Assembly: GCF_000281065.1 (NCBI RefSeq)
Contig: NZ_AKKK01000006.1
Coordinates: forward strand, 124,001 to 188,000
DNA length: 64,000 nt
Direction of reading: 5' to 3'
DNA from: Arthrobacter sp. M2012083
Lineage (GTDB): Bacteria > Actinomycetota > Actinomycetes > Actinomycetales > Micrococcaceae
The notes under the pieces were generated by a model that ran no database searches, had not been told where the DNA came from, and was given only the letters and a program-made list of their open reading frames with translations. Each line of letters begins with the position of its first letter. Position 1 is the stretch's first letter. This document shows, in pieces, positions 57,097 to 64,000 of the stretch. Made by a program: the position numbers and the translations under genes.

Positions 57097-58482
57097 TTAG
57101 CGCGCCGCGTGCTTCTTCCGGTCGGCGGGCTTCGCCTGGTCTCCATCAGCACCAACAACCGAAGCACCCGTCCCCAACCCGCGGACCGTCCACCCCGCAC
57201 TCCGCCAGGCTTCAGCGTCCAATACGTTGCGAGCGTCCAGCACCATCCGGCGTCGTACGAGTGCTCCCGCAACAACAGGCGAGAGCGACACGTATTCGTC
57301 CCATTCCGTGAGTAGCAGCACCAGTTCGGCGCCTTCCAGGGCACGCTTGGTGGAGGCTTCGAAGCGGATTTGCGGGTAGCGGATCCAGGCGTTGTTGATG
57401 GCTTTGGGGTCGGTGACGGTCACGTGCGCGCCGGCGGCGGCGAGTTGTTGGGCGACGTCCAGGGCGGGGGAGTCCCGGATGTCATCGGTGTCGGGCTTGA
57501 ACGCGGCACCAAGGATGGTCACCGTTCGTCCCGACAGGAAGCCGCGGCACATCTCGCGGGCGACCTCCACGGCGCGGGAACGCTGGTCCAGGTTCACTGA
57601 ATCGACCAAGCCCATCCACTCATCCACCGACGGCACGGAAAGCTCGCGCGCCTGGGCCCGAAACGATCGGATGTCCTTGGGTAGGCAGCCGCCACCGAAA
57701 CCGAGCCCCGCGTGCAGGTACCTGTTGCCAATGCGCGGATCCAGGCCCATGGCTTCGCTGAGCTCGCTCACGTCGGCGCCCGATGCGTCGCACAGCTCAG
57801 CCATCGCGTTGATGAAGCTGACCTTCGTGGCCAGGAATGCGTTCGACGCCGATTTGATGAGTTCAGCCGTCGCGAAGTTGCAGACCAGTCGCGGGATGCC
57901 GGCGCTGATCAAGGGCTCGTACACCGCATCCAATACCGCGGTGATGGGCGCACCTGCTGCGGCACCCTTGCCGCCGGGGACGCCGTAAACCAGGCGGTCA
58001 GGCACCAGCGAGTCCTTGACGGCCGTGCCTTGGCGAAGGAACTCAGGATTCCAGCCGAGCAGCACGTCCGAGCGTCGGGCCAGGATCGCGCGGAGCGTCT
58101 CCACCGTGCCTACCGGCACCGTTGATTTACCCACGACGGCGGCGCCCTTGGCCAGGTGCGGCAGGAGGCTCTTCGTGGCGCCCATCAGGTATGAGAGGTC
58201 GGCTGTGTCTGAGGTTTTCGATTGCGGGGTACCCACGCAGAGGAAGTGGACCTGGGCATCAGCAGCAGCCGCGAAATCCGTGGTGAACACGAGCCGGCCG
58301 GTGGTGCGGCCATCCTTGAGGAGCTCATCCAAGCCGGGCTCGTGGAAGGGTGCCAGCGCCTTGTTGAGATGCTCAACCTTGGAGGAGTCGACGTCGATGC
58401 CCACCACGGTGTGGCCCATCGAAGCGAGCGTTGCGGCGTGGACTGCGCCGAGGTAGCCGCAGCCGATCACGGAGATCTTCAT
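57097..58482 (-). CDS. UDP-glucose 6-dehydrogenase (Ugd family)
   Basis: 461 residues in three domains: NAD-binding Rossmann (GCGYLGAVHAATLA), central helix, and C-terminal UDP-sugar domain. The catalytic Cys lies in LGFGGGCLPKDIRSF, with STVPVGT and EFLRQGTAVKD also conserved. Oxidises UDP-glucose to UDP-glucuronate with 2 NAD. ATGA overlap with the glycosyltransferase gene upstream, so both probably serve a cell-surface glycan or glycolipid. Confidence 0.9.
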   Translation of the reverse strand: MKISVIGCGYLGAVHAATLASMGHTVVGIDVDSSKVEHLNKALAPFHEPGLDELLKDGRTTGRLVFTTDFAAAADAQVHFLCVGTPQSKTSDTADLSYLMGATKSLLPHLAKGAAVVGKSTVPVGTVETLRAILARRSDVLLGWNPEFLRQGTAVKDSLVPDRLVYGVPGGKGAAAGAPITAVLDAVYEPLISAGIPRLVCNFATAELIKSASNAFLATKVSFINAMAELCDASGADVSELSEAMGLDPRIGNRYLHAGLGFGGGCLPKDIRSFRAQARELSVPSVDEWMGLVDSVNLDQRSRAVEVAREMCRGFLSGRTVTILGAAFKPDTDDIRDSPALDVAQQLAAAGAHVTVTDPKAINNAWIRYPQIRFEASTKRALEGAELVLLLTEWDEYVSLSPVVAGALVRRRMVLDARNVLDAEAWRSAGWTVRGLGTGASVVGADGDQAKPADRKKHAAR

Positions 58483-59648
58483 GAGGGGGGTCCTTTGCTT
58501 GAGGTGAATTCACTGGGCCCGGTAGTTCCGCTTGGCACGCCGGAGATGACTTCGTTGTAATGGCGCACCAGGTCGGCGCTGAGCACCGGCCACGTCCGGC
58601 CCTGGACTGAAGCGGTAGCTGCCGTTGCGAACGCGCGGCGCTTGGCGTCGTCGCCGATCAGGTCCTGCACATAGCCGCGCAACTGGCCAAGGTTTCCCGG
58701 CTCATACAGCCAGCCCGTGCGTGAGTTCTCCACGAGGTCCAAGGGGCCTCCGCGGCCGGTCGCGACCACGGGAACACCGGATGCCATGGCTTCTTGGATG
58801 GTTTGGCAGAAGGTCTCGAATTCGCCGGGATGGACGAAGAGGTCGAAGCTGGCAACAGCTTGAGCCAGCGCATCCCCGCCGAGGAACCCGGCGAAGTGGG
58901 CGTTCGGCAACGCCGCCTGGAGTGCTTCCCGTTGCGGGCCATCACCAACGATGACCAGCTTCGTGTTCGGCAAATCCGCTAGTACGGCCAGATCCTCAAC
59001 CTGTTTCTCGACGGCGAGCCGGCCGACGTAGCCGATGATGCGGTGACCGTCGGGCGCCACTGAGCTGCGCCACGCCGTCGAACGCTTTGCGGGATTGAAA
59101 CGCGCGGTATCCACACCACGGCGCCACATGTCCACGCGCAGGATGCCGCGTCCGCGCAACTGATTCAGCGCGAACGTCGACGGCACCAGGGTTCGTGTGG
59201 CCAGGAGGTGGATGTTGTCCACGCGGTTCCAGGCCCAGTTCTCCAGGAACGGCACACCGTAGCGGGCGGCGTAGCTGGGAACTTCGGTTTGGTAGATCGC
59301 TACAGTCGGGATGCCGAGCTGATGGGCGGCCTGTACGGCGCGCCAGCCGAGGACGAACGGGGAAGCGAGGTGCACCACGTCGGGGGAGAAATCGGCAAGG
59401 ATTCGCTTGACCCGATTCACACCACCCAACGCAACCCGCACATTCGTGTAACCGGCCAGCGGCACCGAAGGAAGCCGGTGCACATACGCACCCTTCTCGA
59501 CGCTCGAAACATCAGTGTCCGACGTCGACGGCGCGATCACCATCACCTCATCCCCGCGCTCCTGCAGATGCTCCAGCACCCGCAGTATCGAATGGGTTAC
59601 CCCATTCATCAGTGGCAGGAATGATTCGGCGACGATTGCGATCCTCAC
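58479..59648 (-). CDS. Glycosyltransferase family 4 (alpha-mannosyltransferase MgtA-like)
   Basis: About 389 residues, GT-B fold. N-terminal VRIAIVAESFLPLMNGVTHSILRVLEHL; C-terminal donor site with GYVGRLAVEKQVEDL and the EX7E-type HPGEFETFCQTIQEAMASGVPVVA. These resemble GDP-mannose-dependent transferases acting on glucuronyl-diacylglycerol (MgtA), and a UDP-glucuronate-forming enzyme next door fits that. The GTG at 59648 is where homology begins, though its ribosome site is weak; the frame is open 43 codons further. Confidence 0.8.
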   Translation of the reverse strand: MRIAIVAESFLPLMNGVTHSILRVLEHLQERGDEVMVIAPSTSDTDVSSVEKGAYVHRLPSVPLAGYTNVRVALGGVNRVKRILADFSPDVVHLASPFVLGWRAVQAAHQLGIPTVAIYQTEVPSYAARYGVPFLENWAWNRVDNIHLLATRTLVPSTFALNQLRGRGILRVDMWRRGVDTARFNPAKRSTAWRSSVAPDGHRIIGYVGRLAVEKQVEDLAVLADLPNTKLVIVGDGPQREALQAALPNAHFAGFLGGDALAQAVASFDLFVHPGEFETFCQTIQEAMASGVPVVATGRGGPLDLVENSRTGWLYEPGNLGQLRGYVQDLIGDDAKRRAFATAATASVQGRTWPVLSADLVRHYNEVISGVPSGTTGPSEFTSSKGPPS

Positions 59649-59895
59649 GCCTTCAACGGTGGTCGTGGCGGTTGGCGGTGCGGGTTCGAACGGGTGGCTT
59701 GTGGGGGAAGAGTGGGTTAACAGGTGGGTTGGGTGGCTCGCGATTGTCCGGCGGTATAGCCACGCACGGTGCGTCATGACGCCCAGGGGATGTGGACGGC
59801 TGTCCGGGCCTAAGTGCTTCCAGTGATGGAACCCCGGCTAGGAATGTTCCGATGAGAGGGGCGGCTTCCGCACGTCCGGCGGTTGATGATGTGCT

Positions 59896-60342
59896 TTAGT
59901 CAACCCCACCCCGCGCCCGCTTCAGATCCTTCCGCAACCCACGGTTATCTGCCCGCAGCTCCCGGTTGTCGTCAGCCAACCCCTTGTTGTCCTCCGTCAG
60001 CCCCCGGTTCTCCGCTTCCAACTCGAGCACCAGTTTCACGCCGGCCAAGTTCAACCCCTCGTCCAACAACACCCCGATCCTGCGGAGCGTCGCAAGGTCA
60101 CTTTCGCTGTATCGGCGAGTGCCGCCGTCGGTCCTTTCAGGGGTGAGCAGACCTTTGCGCTCGTACTGCCGGATGTTCTGCTGCCCTGTGCCGACGAGTT
60201 CAGCTGCCACCGAGATCGCGTAGACCCCGCGGGCGTCCCGGCCATCAGCCGAGCCCTCATCCGAGGTGCCGTCCGCACCAGAAGAAGCCAGGCCGCCGTC
60301 GTGCTCTTCAGCGGCAGTCTCAGCATTCGAAGCTGCCATCAA
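59896..60342 (-). CDS. MerR family regulator, HspR-like, with heptad-repeat tail
   Basis: 148 residues. An acidic, disordered N-tail (about 1-40), a MerR winged HTH (about 41-92, ISVAAELVGTGQQNIRQYERKGLLTPERTDGGTRRYS) of the HspR type, and a C-terminal coiled coil with near-perfect heptads (ENRGLTE/DNKGLAD/DNRELRA/DNRGLRK). Divergent from hsp20 across a 150-bp promoter region, as expected for the local heat-shock repressor. No classical HAIR inverted repeat is obvious between them. Confidence 0.85.
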   Translation of the reverse strand: MMAASNAETAAEEHDGGLASSGADGTSDEGSADGRDARGVYAISVAAELVGTGQQNIRQYERKGLLTPERTDGGTRRYSESDLATLRRIGVLLDEGLNLAGVKLVLELEAENRGLTEDNKGLADDNRELRADNRGLRKDLKRARGGVD

Positions 60343-60371
60343 AGACCTCCAAAAATCTTCCGGAAAACTAC

Positions 60372-60401
60372 TTGCATCAACTTTCTCACCAGTGCTATAA
60401 A
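60372..60401 (+). promoter_or_regulatory. Promoter of the hsp20 gene
   Basis: TTGCAT (60372-60377) and TATAAA (60396-60401) are spaced by 18 bp in an AT-rich stretch, giving a leader of about 85 nt to the ATG at 60494. Sequence just upstream is the start region of the divergent MerR gene, so a regulator bound here could act on both. Confidence 0.55.
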
Positions 60402-60493
60402 AAATCTATACCAGCCAACACAGATTGAGCATGAGTGAGCAGGCTGGTACCAACAACAGAATCAGCATCAAGATCCAAAGGAGTGAGAACCAC

Positions 60494-60916
60494 ATGCTGA
60501 TGCGCACTGACCCGTTCCGCGAATTCGACAGGCTCGCCCAACAGGTTTTTGGCACAACAGCACGCCCGGCCGGAATGCCGATGGATGCATGGCAGGAGGA
60601 CGGACAATTTGTTGTTGCCTTCGATCTGCCAGGGGTGGATCCCCAGACGGTTGACCTCGACGTCGAGCGAAATGTCCTCACGGTAAAGGCAGAACGTAAG
60701 TCGCCCGCGGGCGAGAACACCGAGATGATCGCCGCCGAGCGCCCACAGGGCGTCTTCAGCCGCCAACTTATCCTCGGTGACACCTTGGATACCGACGGCG
60801 TGCAAGCCAGCTACGACGCCGGGGTGCTCACGCTCCGCATCCCCGTCGCCGAGAAGGCCAAGCCGCGCCGCATCGAGATCCAATCCAGCGGGCAGAGGCA
60901 GGAAATCAACGCCTAA
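60494..60916 (+). CDS. Hsp20/alpha-crystallin small heat-shock protein
   Basis: 140 residues: short N-arm ([20 protein letters not shown]), alpha-crystallin domain (about 35-125, [26 protein letters not shown]) with the [11 protein letters not shown] signature, and a short C-extension. The usual IXI motif is replaced by PRRIEI near the end. AAAGGAG 9 nt before the ATG at 60494 decides the start. ATP-independent holdase chaperone; a DnaJ-domain gene follows. Confidence 0.92.
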   Translation: MLMRTDPFREFDRLAQQVFGTTARPAGMPMDAWQEDGQFVVAFDLPGVDPQTVDLDVERNVLTVKAERKSPAGENTEMIAAERPQGVFSRQLILGDTLDTDGVQASYDAGVLTLRIPVAEKAKPRRIEIQSSGQRQEINA

Positions 60917-60924
60917 TGCAGTCC

Positions 60925-60966
60925 GCCCTGCCGGAAGGCTCACCCGGGGTGGCCAACCGGCAGGGC
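60925..60966 (+). terminator. Hairpin after hsp20
   Basis: GCCCTGCCGG (60925-60934) and CCGGCAGGGC (60957-60966) are perfect 10-bp arms around a 22-nt loop, 8 nt after the hsp20 stop. Not followed by a T-run. Confidence 0.5.
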
Positions 60967-61081
60967 GTCAGCCGGGAACAACGGAGGCGGCCGCATCGGA
61001 ATAGTTGGGCGCAGGCTTCGCGCCACGTCACAGCGTTTTTTAGCGCACATGAAAGCGGTCCCCGCCCGTCGTCTCCCGATT

Positions 61082-61111
61082 GATGGCCCCCGGTTTACGC
61101 CGGGGGCCATC
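61082..61111. terminator. 12-bp hairpin immediately upstream of the DnaJ-domain gene
   Basis: GATGGCCCCCGG (61082-61093) and CCGGGGGCCATC (61100-61111) pair perfectly around TTTACG. Very stable. It is either a terminator ending transcripts from hsp20 or a leader structure of the DnaJ-domain gene, which starts at 61143. Confidence 0.5.
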
Positions 61112-61142
61112 TCCAAATCCGCAGCAGGAACCGGAACCAGCA

Positions 61143-61577
61143 GTGAGCATCCAACCTGACCACTACGCCGCTCTCCACGTCTCGCCGGACGCGACAGCCC
61201 GTGAGATCAGCCGTGCCTACCGCACGCTGCTTCGAACCCATCACCCGGACACACGCCCAAACGTCGACGACGGCGATACCACCTCTGCGGCCGACCTCCA
61301 GGAACTGCACGCCATCATGCAGGCGTACGTCGTTTTGTCGGACCCAGGGAAGCGGGCGGCATACGATCGTGCGCGGCGGAGTCCTGGCGGTACAGGCGGC
61401 TCGGAGGGAACGGGCGGTTTGGGCGGAACACCGGTGAAGGTCCGATTCCATCGGCGCGAAACTACCCCCGGCCGAGACTCTGCCGGCCGCGACCGGGACC
61501 AGTCGCCGCTCGCGTTTGGACCACCCCGTTGGGAACCTTCACCCCGCAATTTGCGATCACCGAGGAGTAATCCATGA
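61143..61577 (+). CDS. DnaJ-domain protein with Gly/Arg-rich tail
   Basis: 144 residues. The J domain (about 5-75) has the HPD motif (THHPDTR) between the usual helices and ends DPGKRAAYDRARR; an insert DDGDTTSAADL sits before helix III. The tail is Gly/Arg/Pro-rich and likely disordered. No zinc or substrate-binding domain, so a co-chaperone of restricted range. The GTG at 61143 starts where the domain does; earlier codons would run through the hairpin at 61082-61111. Confidence 0.75.
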   Translation: MSIQPDHYAALHVSPDATAREISRAYRTLLRTHHPDTRPNVDDGDTTSAADLQELHAIMQAYVVLSDPGKRAAYDRARRSPGGTGGSEGTGGLGGTPVKVRFHRRETTPGRDSAGRDRDQSPLAFGPPRWEPSPRNLRSPRSNP

Positions 61578-61951
61578 GTGCTTGGCGTCCGTACGACGGT
61601 CACATCATTCCCGCGTTCTACGAGCGGTTCGAGAAACGCTGGGGGAGAGGGACGGCCCCGTTCCTGGACCCCGAAGTCCATGAACAACCCTTGCCCCGCG
61701 CCCAATGGATCAACCCGGACACCGGTGCTGCCGTTGCCGTGGTCCCCATCTGGACCGACGACCCCGAGCACCGCTCCTTCGGTGTCTTCTACCTCCCGCC
61801 GGCCGGGGACATCTGGATGCTTCGCCCCGGACCAACGACGTTCCTGGAACCCAGCGGGGGTGCCAACAAGGAGCAGGTGACACTTCGCAACGACGCGTTC
61901 AAGAAGGCCGTCAACCACGCCAAGGAGTTCATTTACGGGCCCCAGCTTTGA
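61574..61951 (+). CDS. Hypothetical protein coupled to the DnaJ-domain gene
   Basis: 125 residues, soluble. ATGA overlap (61574-61577) with the DnaJ-domain gene gives translational coupling. Notable segments: AWRPYDGHIIPAFYERFEKRWGRG, AQWINPDTGAAVAVVPIWTDDPEHRSFGVFYLPPAGDIW and a C-terminal helix. No family recognised; function may be linked to the small DnaJ/Hsp20 group. Confidence 0.65.
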   Translation: MSAWRPYDGHIIPAFYERFEKRWGRGTAPFLDPEVHEQPLPRAQWINPDTGAAVAVVPIWTDDPEHRSFGVFYLPPAGDIWMLRPGPTTFLEPSGGANKEQVTLRNDAFKKAVNHAKEFIYGPQL

Positions 61952-62430
61952 ACGGCCGGCGGGGTCGGCACGTACATAACGCCCGCCGTCGACCATTCCC
62001 GTCACCCAAATTCCTACGGGCCACGGATACCCGTCGACGCCACTCGGATGTGCGCGTCGAGAGCGTATATGCGCGGCGCGGACCGGATTGCGTGGCGTGG
62101 ACCGGATTGCGCGGCGCGTGGACAACCCAAAAAGAAGGCTGGTGCAGCCTTTGGAAGAATCCAAGGCGGCTGCACCAGCTGCTAGTACGACTTTCTGTTA
62201 TGCGTTGTGACACCTATTCATTGGCCGCTCCTAGTTCCCGGCTTCGATTTTTTCCGGGCCTTTCAAAATCCTGTGCAGGGCGGGTCGAAGCTGAGATGGT
62301 CGTTGAGGGCTCCGTCCCCGGGAGAACACCTCCCATTTTACGGCGGCCCATGGGAAAAAGCGCTGGAATTCACGGTATTTCAGGGGTGCCTGCCGGGGGA
62401 GCGCTGCCTGCCGTGGCACGATAGATCACG
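61952..62430. other. Gene-free gap with a tandem repeat and hairpin
   Basis: 479 nt with no supportable gene. It contains a 19-bp tandem repeat GGACCGGATTGCG-type (62080-62098 and 62099-62117) and a hairpin (62138-62179) described separately. Frames on both strands are open but short and without matching start signals. The 3' part presumably holds the promoter of the PerM-like gene. Confidence 0.5.
62138..62179 (-). terminator. 12-bp hairpin with T-run on the minus strand
   Basis: GCTGGTGCAGCC (62138-62149) and GGCTGCACCAGC (62168-62179) are perfect arms with additional TTGGA/TCCAA pairing in the loop. Read on the minus strand, the stem is followed by TTCTTTTTGG, as in an intrinsic terminator for leftward transcription, yet no leftward gene lies upstream. 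Confidence 0.5.
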
Positions 62431-63762
62431 ATGAAACTGCGCGCTGATCAGACCGGAAACCGTGGCCTCCCGATGCCCCTTTGGCTGCAGGGTGGTTTGG
62501 AAGCGGCTCAGGCAGCGTTCATTTCAGCCATTGTCGTGATTCTTCCCCTGGTGGGAGTGTGGGCTACCGACGGATTCCAGAACCGGAACGTGGACGCCTT
62601 GGCGCGCCTGGCCGGCCAAGCCTGGCTGCTGATCCACGGTGTCCCGTTGGAGTTGGCGCACGTCAACCTCGGCACCGCGGCCCAACCGGGCTCAGGACTG
62701 CTGTCCCTCATCCCGCTTGGCCTGACACTCATTCCGTTCCTGCTCGCTTGGCGTGCGGGCCGTCGGCTTGCCCGGGCGTCGTACACCGACCAACTGTGGC
62801 AGGCTTTCCTTGGCGCGTTCGTGGTGTACGCGGCATTCGGGACGGCCACGGGATTCGTCTGCCGCACCCCCGAGGTCGTCATCAACCTGTGGTTCGCCAT
62901 GACCATCCCTCTGATCTCTTTCGGCCTCGGCATGATTGTTGGCGCCCGACGCGAAGCGGGGTCGTGGAGCCGACTGATCGGCGTGGACGCCGTCGCTTGG
63001 CTCGCCAAGACCAGCCAGCATTCCCGCTGGGCAGGCTCGTATGTGGGTTCGGCGTTGAAGGCCGGCTTCGTAGCGGCGATGGCCGCCGTTTGCTTGGCCG
63101 CGCTCCTGCTGGCTGTGACCATCGTGTGGCATTGGACGGACATCATCGCCGTCTACGAAGGTTTGCAGGCGGGCGCCATGGGCGGGGCCGTGCTCACCAT
63201 CGCCCAGCTCGGCTTCCTGCCAAACCTCGTCATTTTCGCTCTCTCCTGGTCCACCGGTGCAGGCTTCTCACTCGGCGTCGGCTCAACAGCGGGTCCGCTG
63301 GGTACCGCCGTCGGACCGCTTCCGGCCGTCCCGGTCCTTGGGGCACTTCCCGCAGGACAACTCGACGCCGGCGCAATGGCCTTGGCGCTTCCCGTCGTCG
63401 CCGGGATCCTGGCGGGTTGGTGGTTCCTGCGTGAAGGCGAGAACCACTTCGACGAGTGGCTCTCCATCAAGATCAAGGCCCGCTGGTTCACGGCGACGGC
63501 CTCCACCCTGTTCCTGGGCGCGTTTATAGGCATCGTTGCAGGGCTTCTGGGCGGGGCCCTGGCGTGGATCGCACGCGGTTCAGCAGGTATTGGACGGCTC
63601 ACGGAAATCGGACCCCACCCGTTGTGGACGGCAGTCTGGCTGGCCGCCGAAGTGGGCATCGGCGTCGTGATTGGCTACGCCGTGGGGCCGTGGCTGGAAC
63701 GCCGCCAGAAGCTGCGCGAGGCCAACCTCGACGAAGTAGCGTACGACGACGAACACGCCTGA
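62431..63762 (+). CDS. DUF6350 (PerM-like) polytopic membrane protein
   Basis: 443 residues with about 9-10 spans. The N-terminal WLQGGLEAAQAAFISAIVVILPLVGVWAT and the later GAGFSLGVGSTAGPLGTAVGPLPAVPVLGALP segment are hallmarks of the DUF6350 family of actinobacteria, which includes the mycobacterial cell-division-associated protein PerM. The extended loop rich in Gly/Ala/Pro lies near residue 285. No ribosome binding site before the ATG (GATAGATCACG), so a leaderless mRNA is possible. Confidence 0.8.
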   Translation: MKLRADQTGNRGLPMPLWLQGGLEAAQAAFISAIVVILPLVGVWATDGFQNRNVDALARLAGQAWLLIHGVPLELAHVNLGTAAQPGSGLLSLIPLGLTLIPFLLAWRAGRRLARASYTDQLWQAFLGAFVVYAAFGTATGFVCRTPEVVINLWFAMTIPLISFGLGMIVGARREAGSWSRLIGVDAVAWLAKTSQHSRWAGSYVGSALKAGFVAAMAAVCLAALLLAVTIVWHWTDIIAVYEGLQAGAMGGAVLTIAQLGFLPNLVIFALSWSTGAGFSLGVGSTAGPLGTAVGPLPAVPVLGALPAGQLDAGAMALALPVVAGILAGWWFLREGENHFDEWLSIKIKARWFTATASTLFLGAFIGIVAGLLGGALAWIARGSAGIGRLTEIGPHPLWTAVWLAAEVGIGVVIGYAVGPWLERRQKLREANLDEVAYDDEHA

Positions 63763-63788
63763 GCGGGTTCGTTCACGTTACCGCTGGA

Positions 63789-64000
63789 CTAACGCAGCGG
63801 CCCCGGCATCGAGTCCTCGAGCTGGGTCAGGCACTGTGTCTTGGCGGATTCCGTCAGCGCTCCGCGAGAGCAGTCCTGGTACGTGCTGACCTGGTTGAAG
63901 AAGAGCACGGATGTCAGGATCAACAAGCACATGACGGCCGTGACAACCAGGCCCGAAATTGTCCCGAACAGCATCAGCTTCGGGTGCTTGTGCTTCAGCG
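63789..64000 (-). CDS. Hypothetical small membrane protein, 5' end outside the window
   Basis: The visible C-terminal about 70 residues contain one strong span (LMLFGTISGLVVTAVMCLLILTSVLFF) followed by a short polar tail with a Cys pair (YQDCSRGAL...KTQCLTQLE). The frame remains open to the window edge with charged residues before the span (LKHKHPKL), so an internal ATG at 63974 need not be the start. Converges with the DUF6350 gene. Family unknown. Confidence 0.6.
   Translation of the reverse strand, partial: LKHKHPKLMLFGTISGLVVTAVMCLLILTSVLFFNQVSTYQDCSRGALTESAKTQCLTQLEDSMPGPLR

Noticed and set aside
60343..60493. Classical HAIR or CIRCE heat-shock operator
   Set aside because: Looked for CTTGAGT-N7-ACTCAAG and the CIRCE dyad between the MerR and hsp20 genes; only loose half-site similarity was found.

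Overview
This is a high-GC actinobacterial chromosome segment. Gene content, codon use and several predicted leaderless starts (a TANNNT -10 box 5-7 nt before ATG/GTG) point to the Micrococcaceae, most likely Arthrobacter or Paenarthrobacter. That placement is inferred from family resemblance only; there is no rRNA, tRNA or other taxonomic marker here. I see no transposase, prophage or CRISPR array.

Layout. 0-2.9 kb: a SIS-domain protein, an Old Yellow Enzyme and a GntR/FCD regulator. 2.9-10.3 kb: a tight catabolic operon (xylose-isomerase-like barrel, fused DhaK-DhaL kinase, RpiB-like isomerase, hydroxyacid dehydrogenase, SDR, a 30-residue membrane microprotein, ACS-type MFS importer, TIM-like isomerase). 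It looks like a route from a sugar acid or tetritol through a tetrulose phosphate to erythrose 4-phosphate, under the GntR protein, with the palindrome TCCTATAGGA in front of both regulator and operon. 10.3-22.9 kb: mostly housekeeping and stand-alone genes (RecB-like nuclease/helicase, yeast-type cytosine deaminase, CBS protein, Tex, adenine deaminase-type enzyme, an unusual DNA-binding-like/X25 fusion, acylphosphatase). 22.9-27.3 kb: a nucleoside/ribose salvage island (ribokinase and GntR/UTRA regulator divergent from an MFS transporter and a nucleoside hydrolase). 27.4-32.8 kb: ArsR-SRPBCC fusion, Tat-type amidohydrolase, VOC protein with a decayed DUF664 gene behind it, GAF-ANTAR regulator. 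32.8-36.8 kb: a PhnDCE-type ABC importer in one operon with an MptpB-like phosphatase and a TetR regulator, with no C-P lyase. 37-44.4 kb: drug-type MFS, AraC and TetR switches, TerC, and a decayed membrane-protein/winged-helix pair. 44.4-47.8 kb: accessory stretch with an SRA-HNH (type IV-like) restriction enzyme and gene remnants. 47.8-57 kb: two APC permeases, a catalytically degenerate SDR, cspA with a structured leader, and a large LuxR/LAL regulator. 57-64 kb: Ugd plus a GT4 glycosyltransferase, a MerR/Hsp20/DnaJ heat-shock group and a PerM-like membrane protein.

The strongest undescribed signal is a pair of matching promoters. The 867-residue LuxR/LAL gene (51447) and an unannotated leftward transcript starting near 55516 each carry four CACCTA motifs spaced in multiples of about 21 bp. 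In both, the last motif sits exactly at the -35 position, 17 bp before a TAGYCT -10 box, and a GTG follows 5-6 nt later. This suggests that the regulator activates itself and a structured RNA of about 110 nt lying antisense-adjacent to the neighbouring permease gene.
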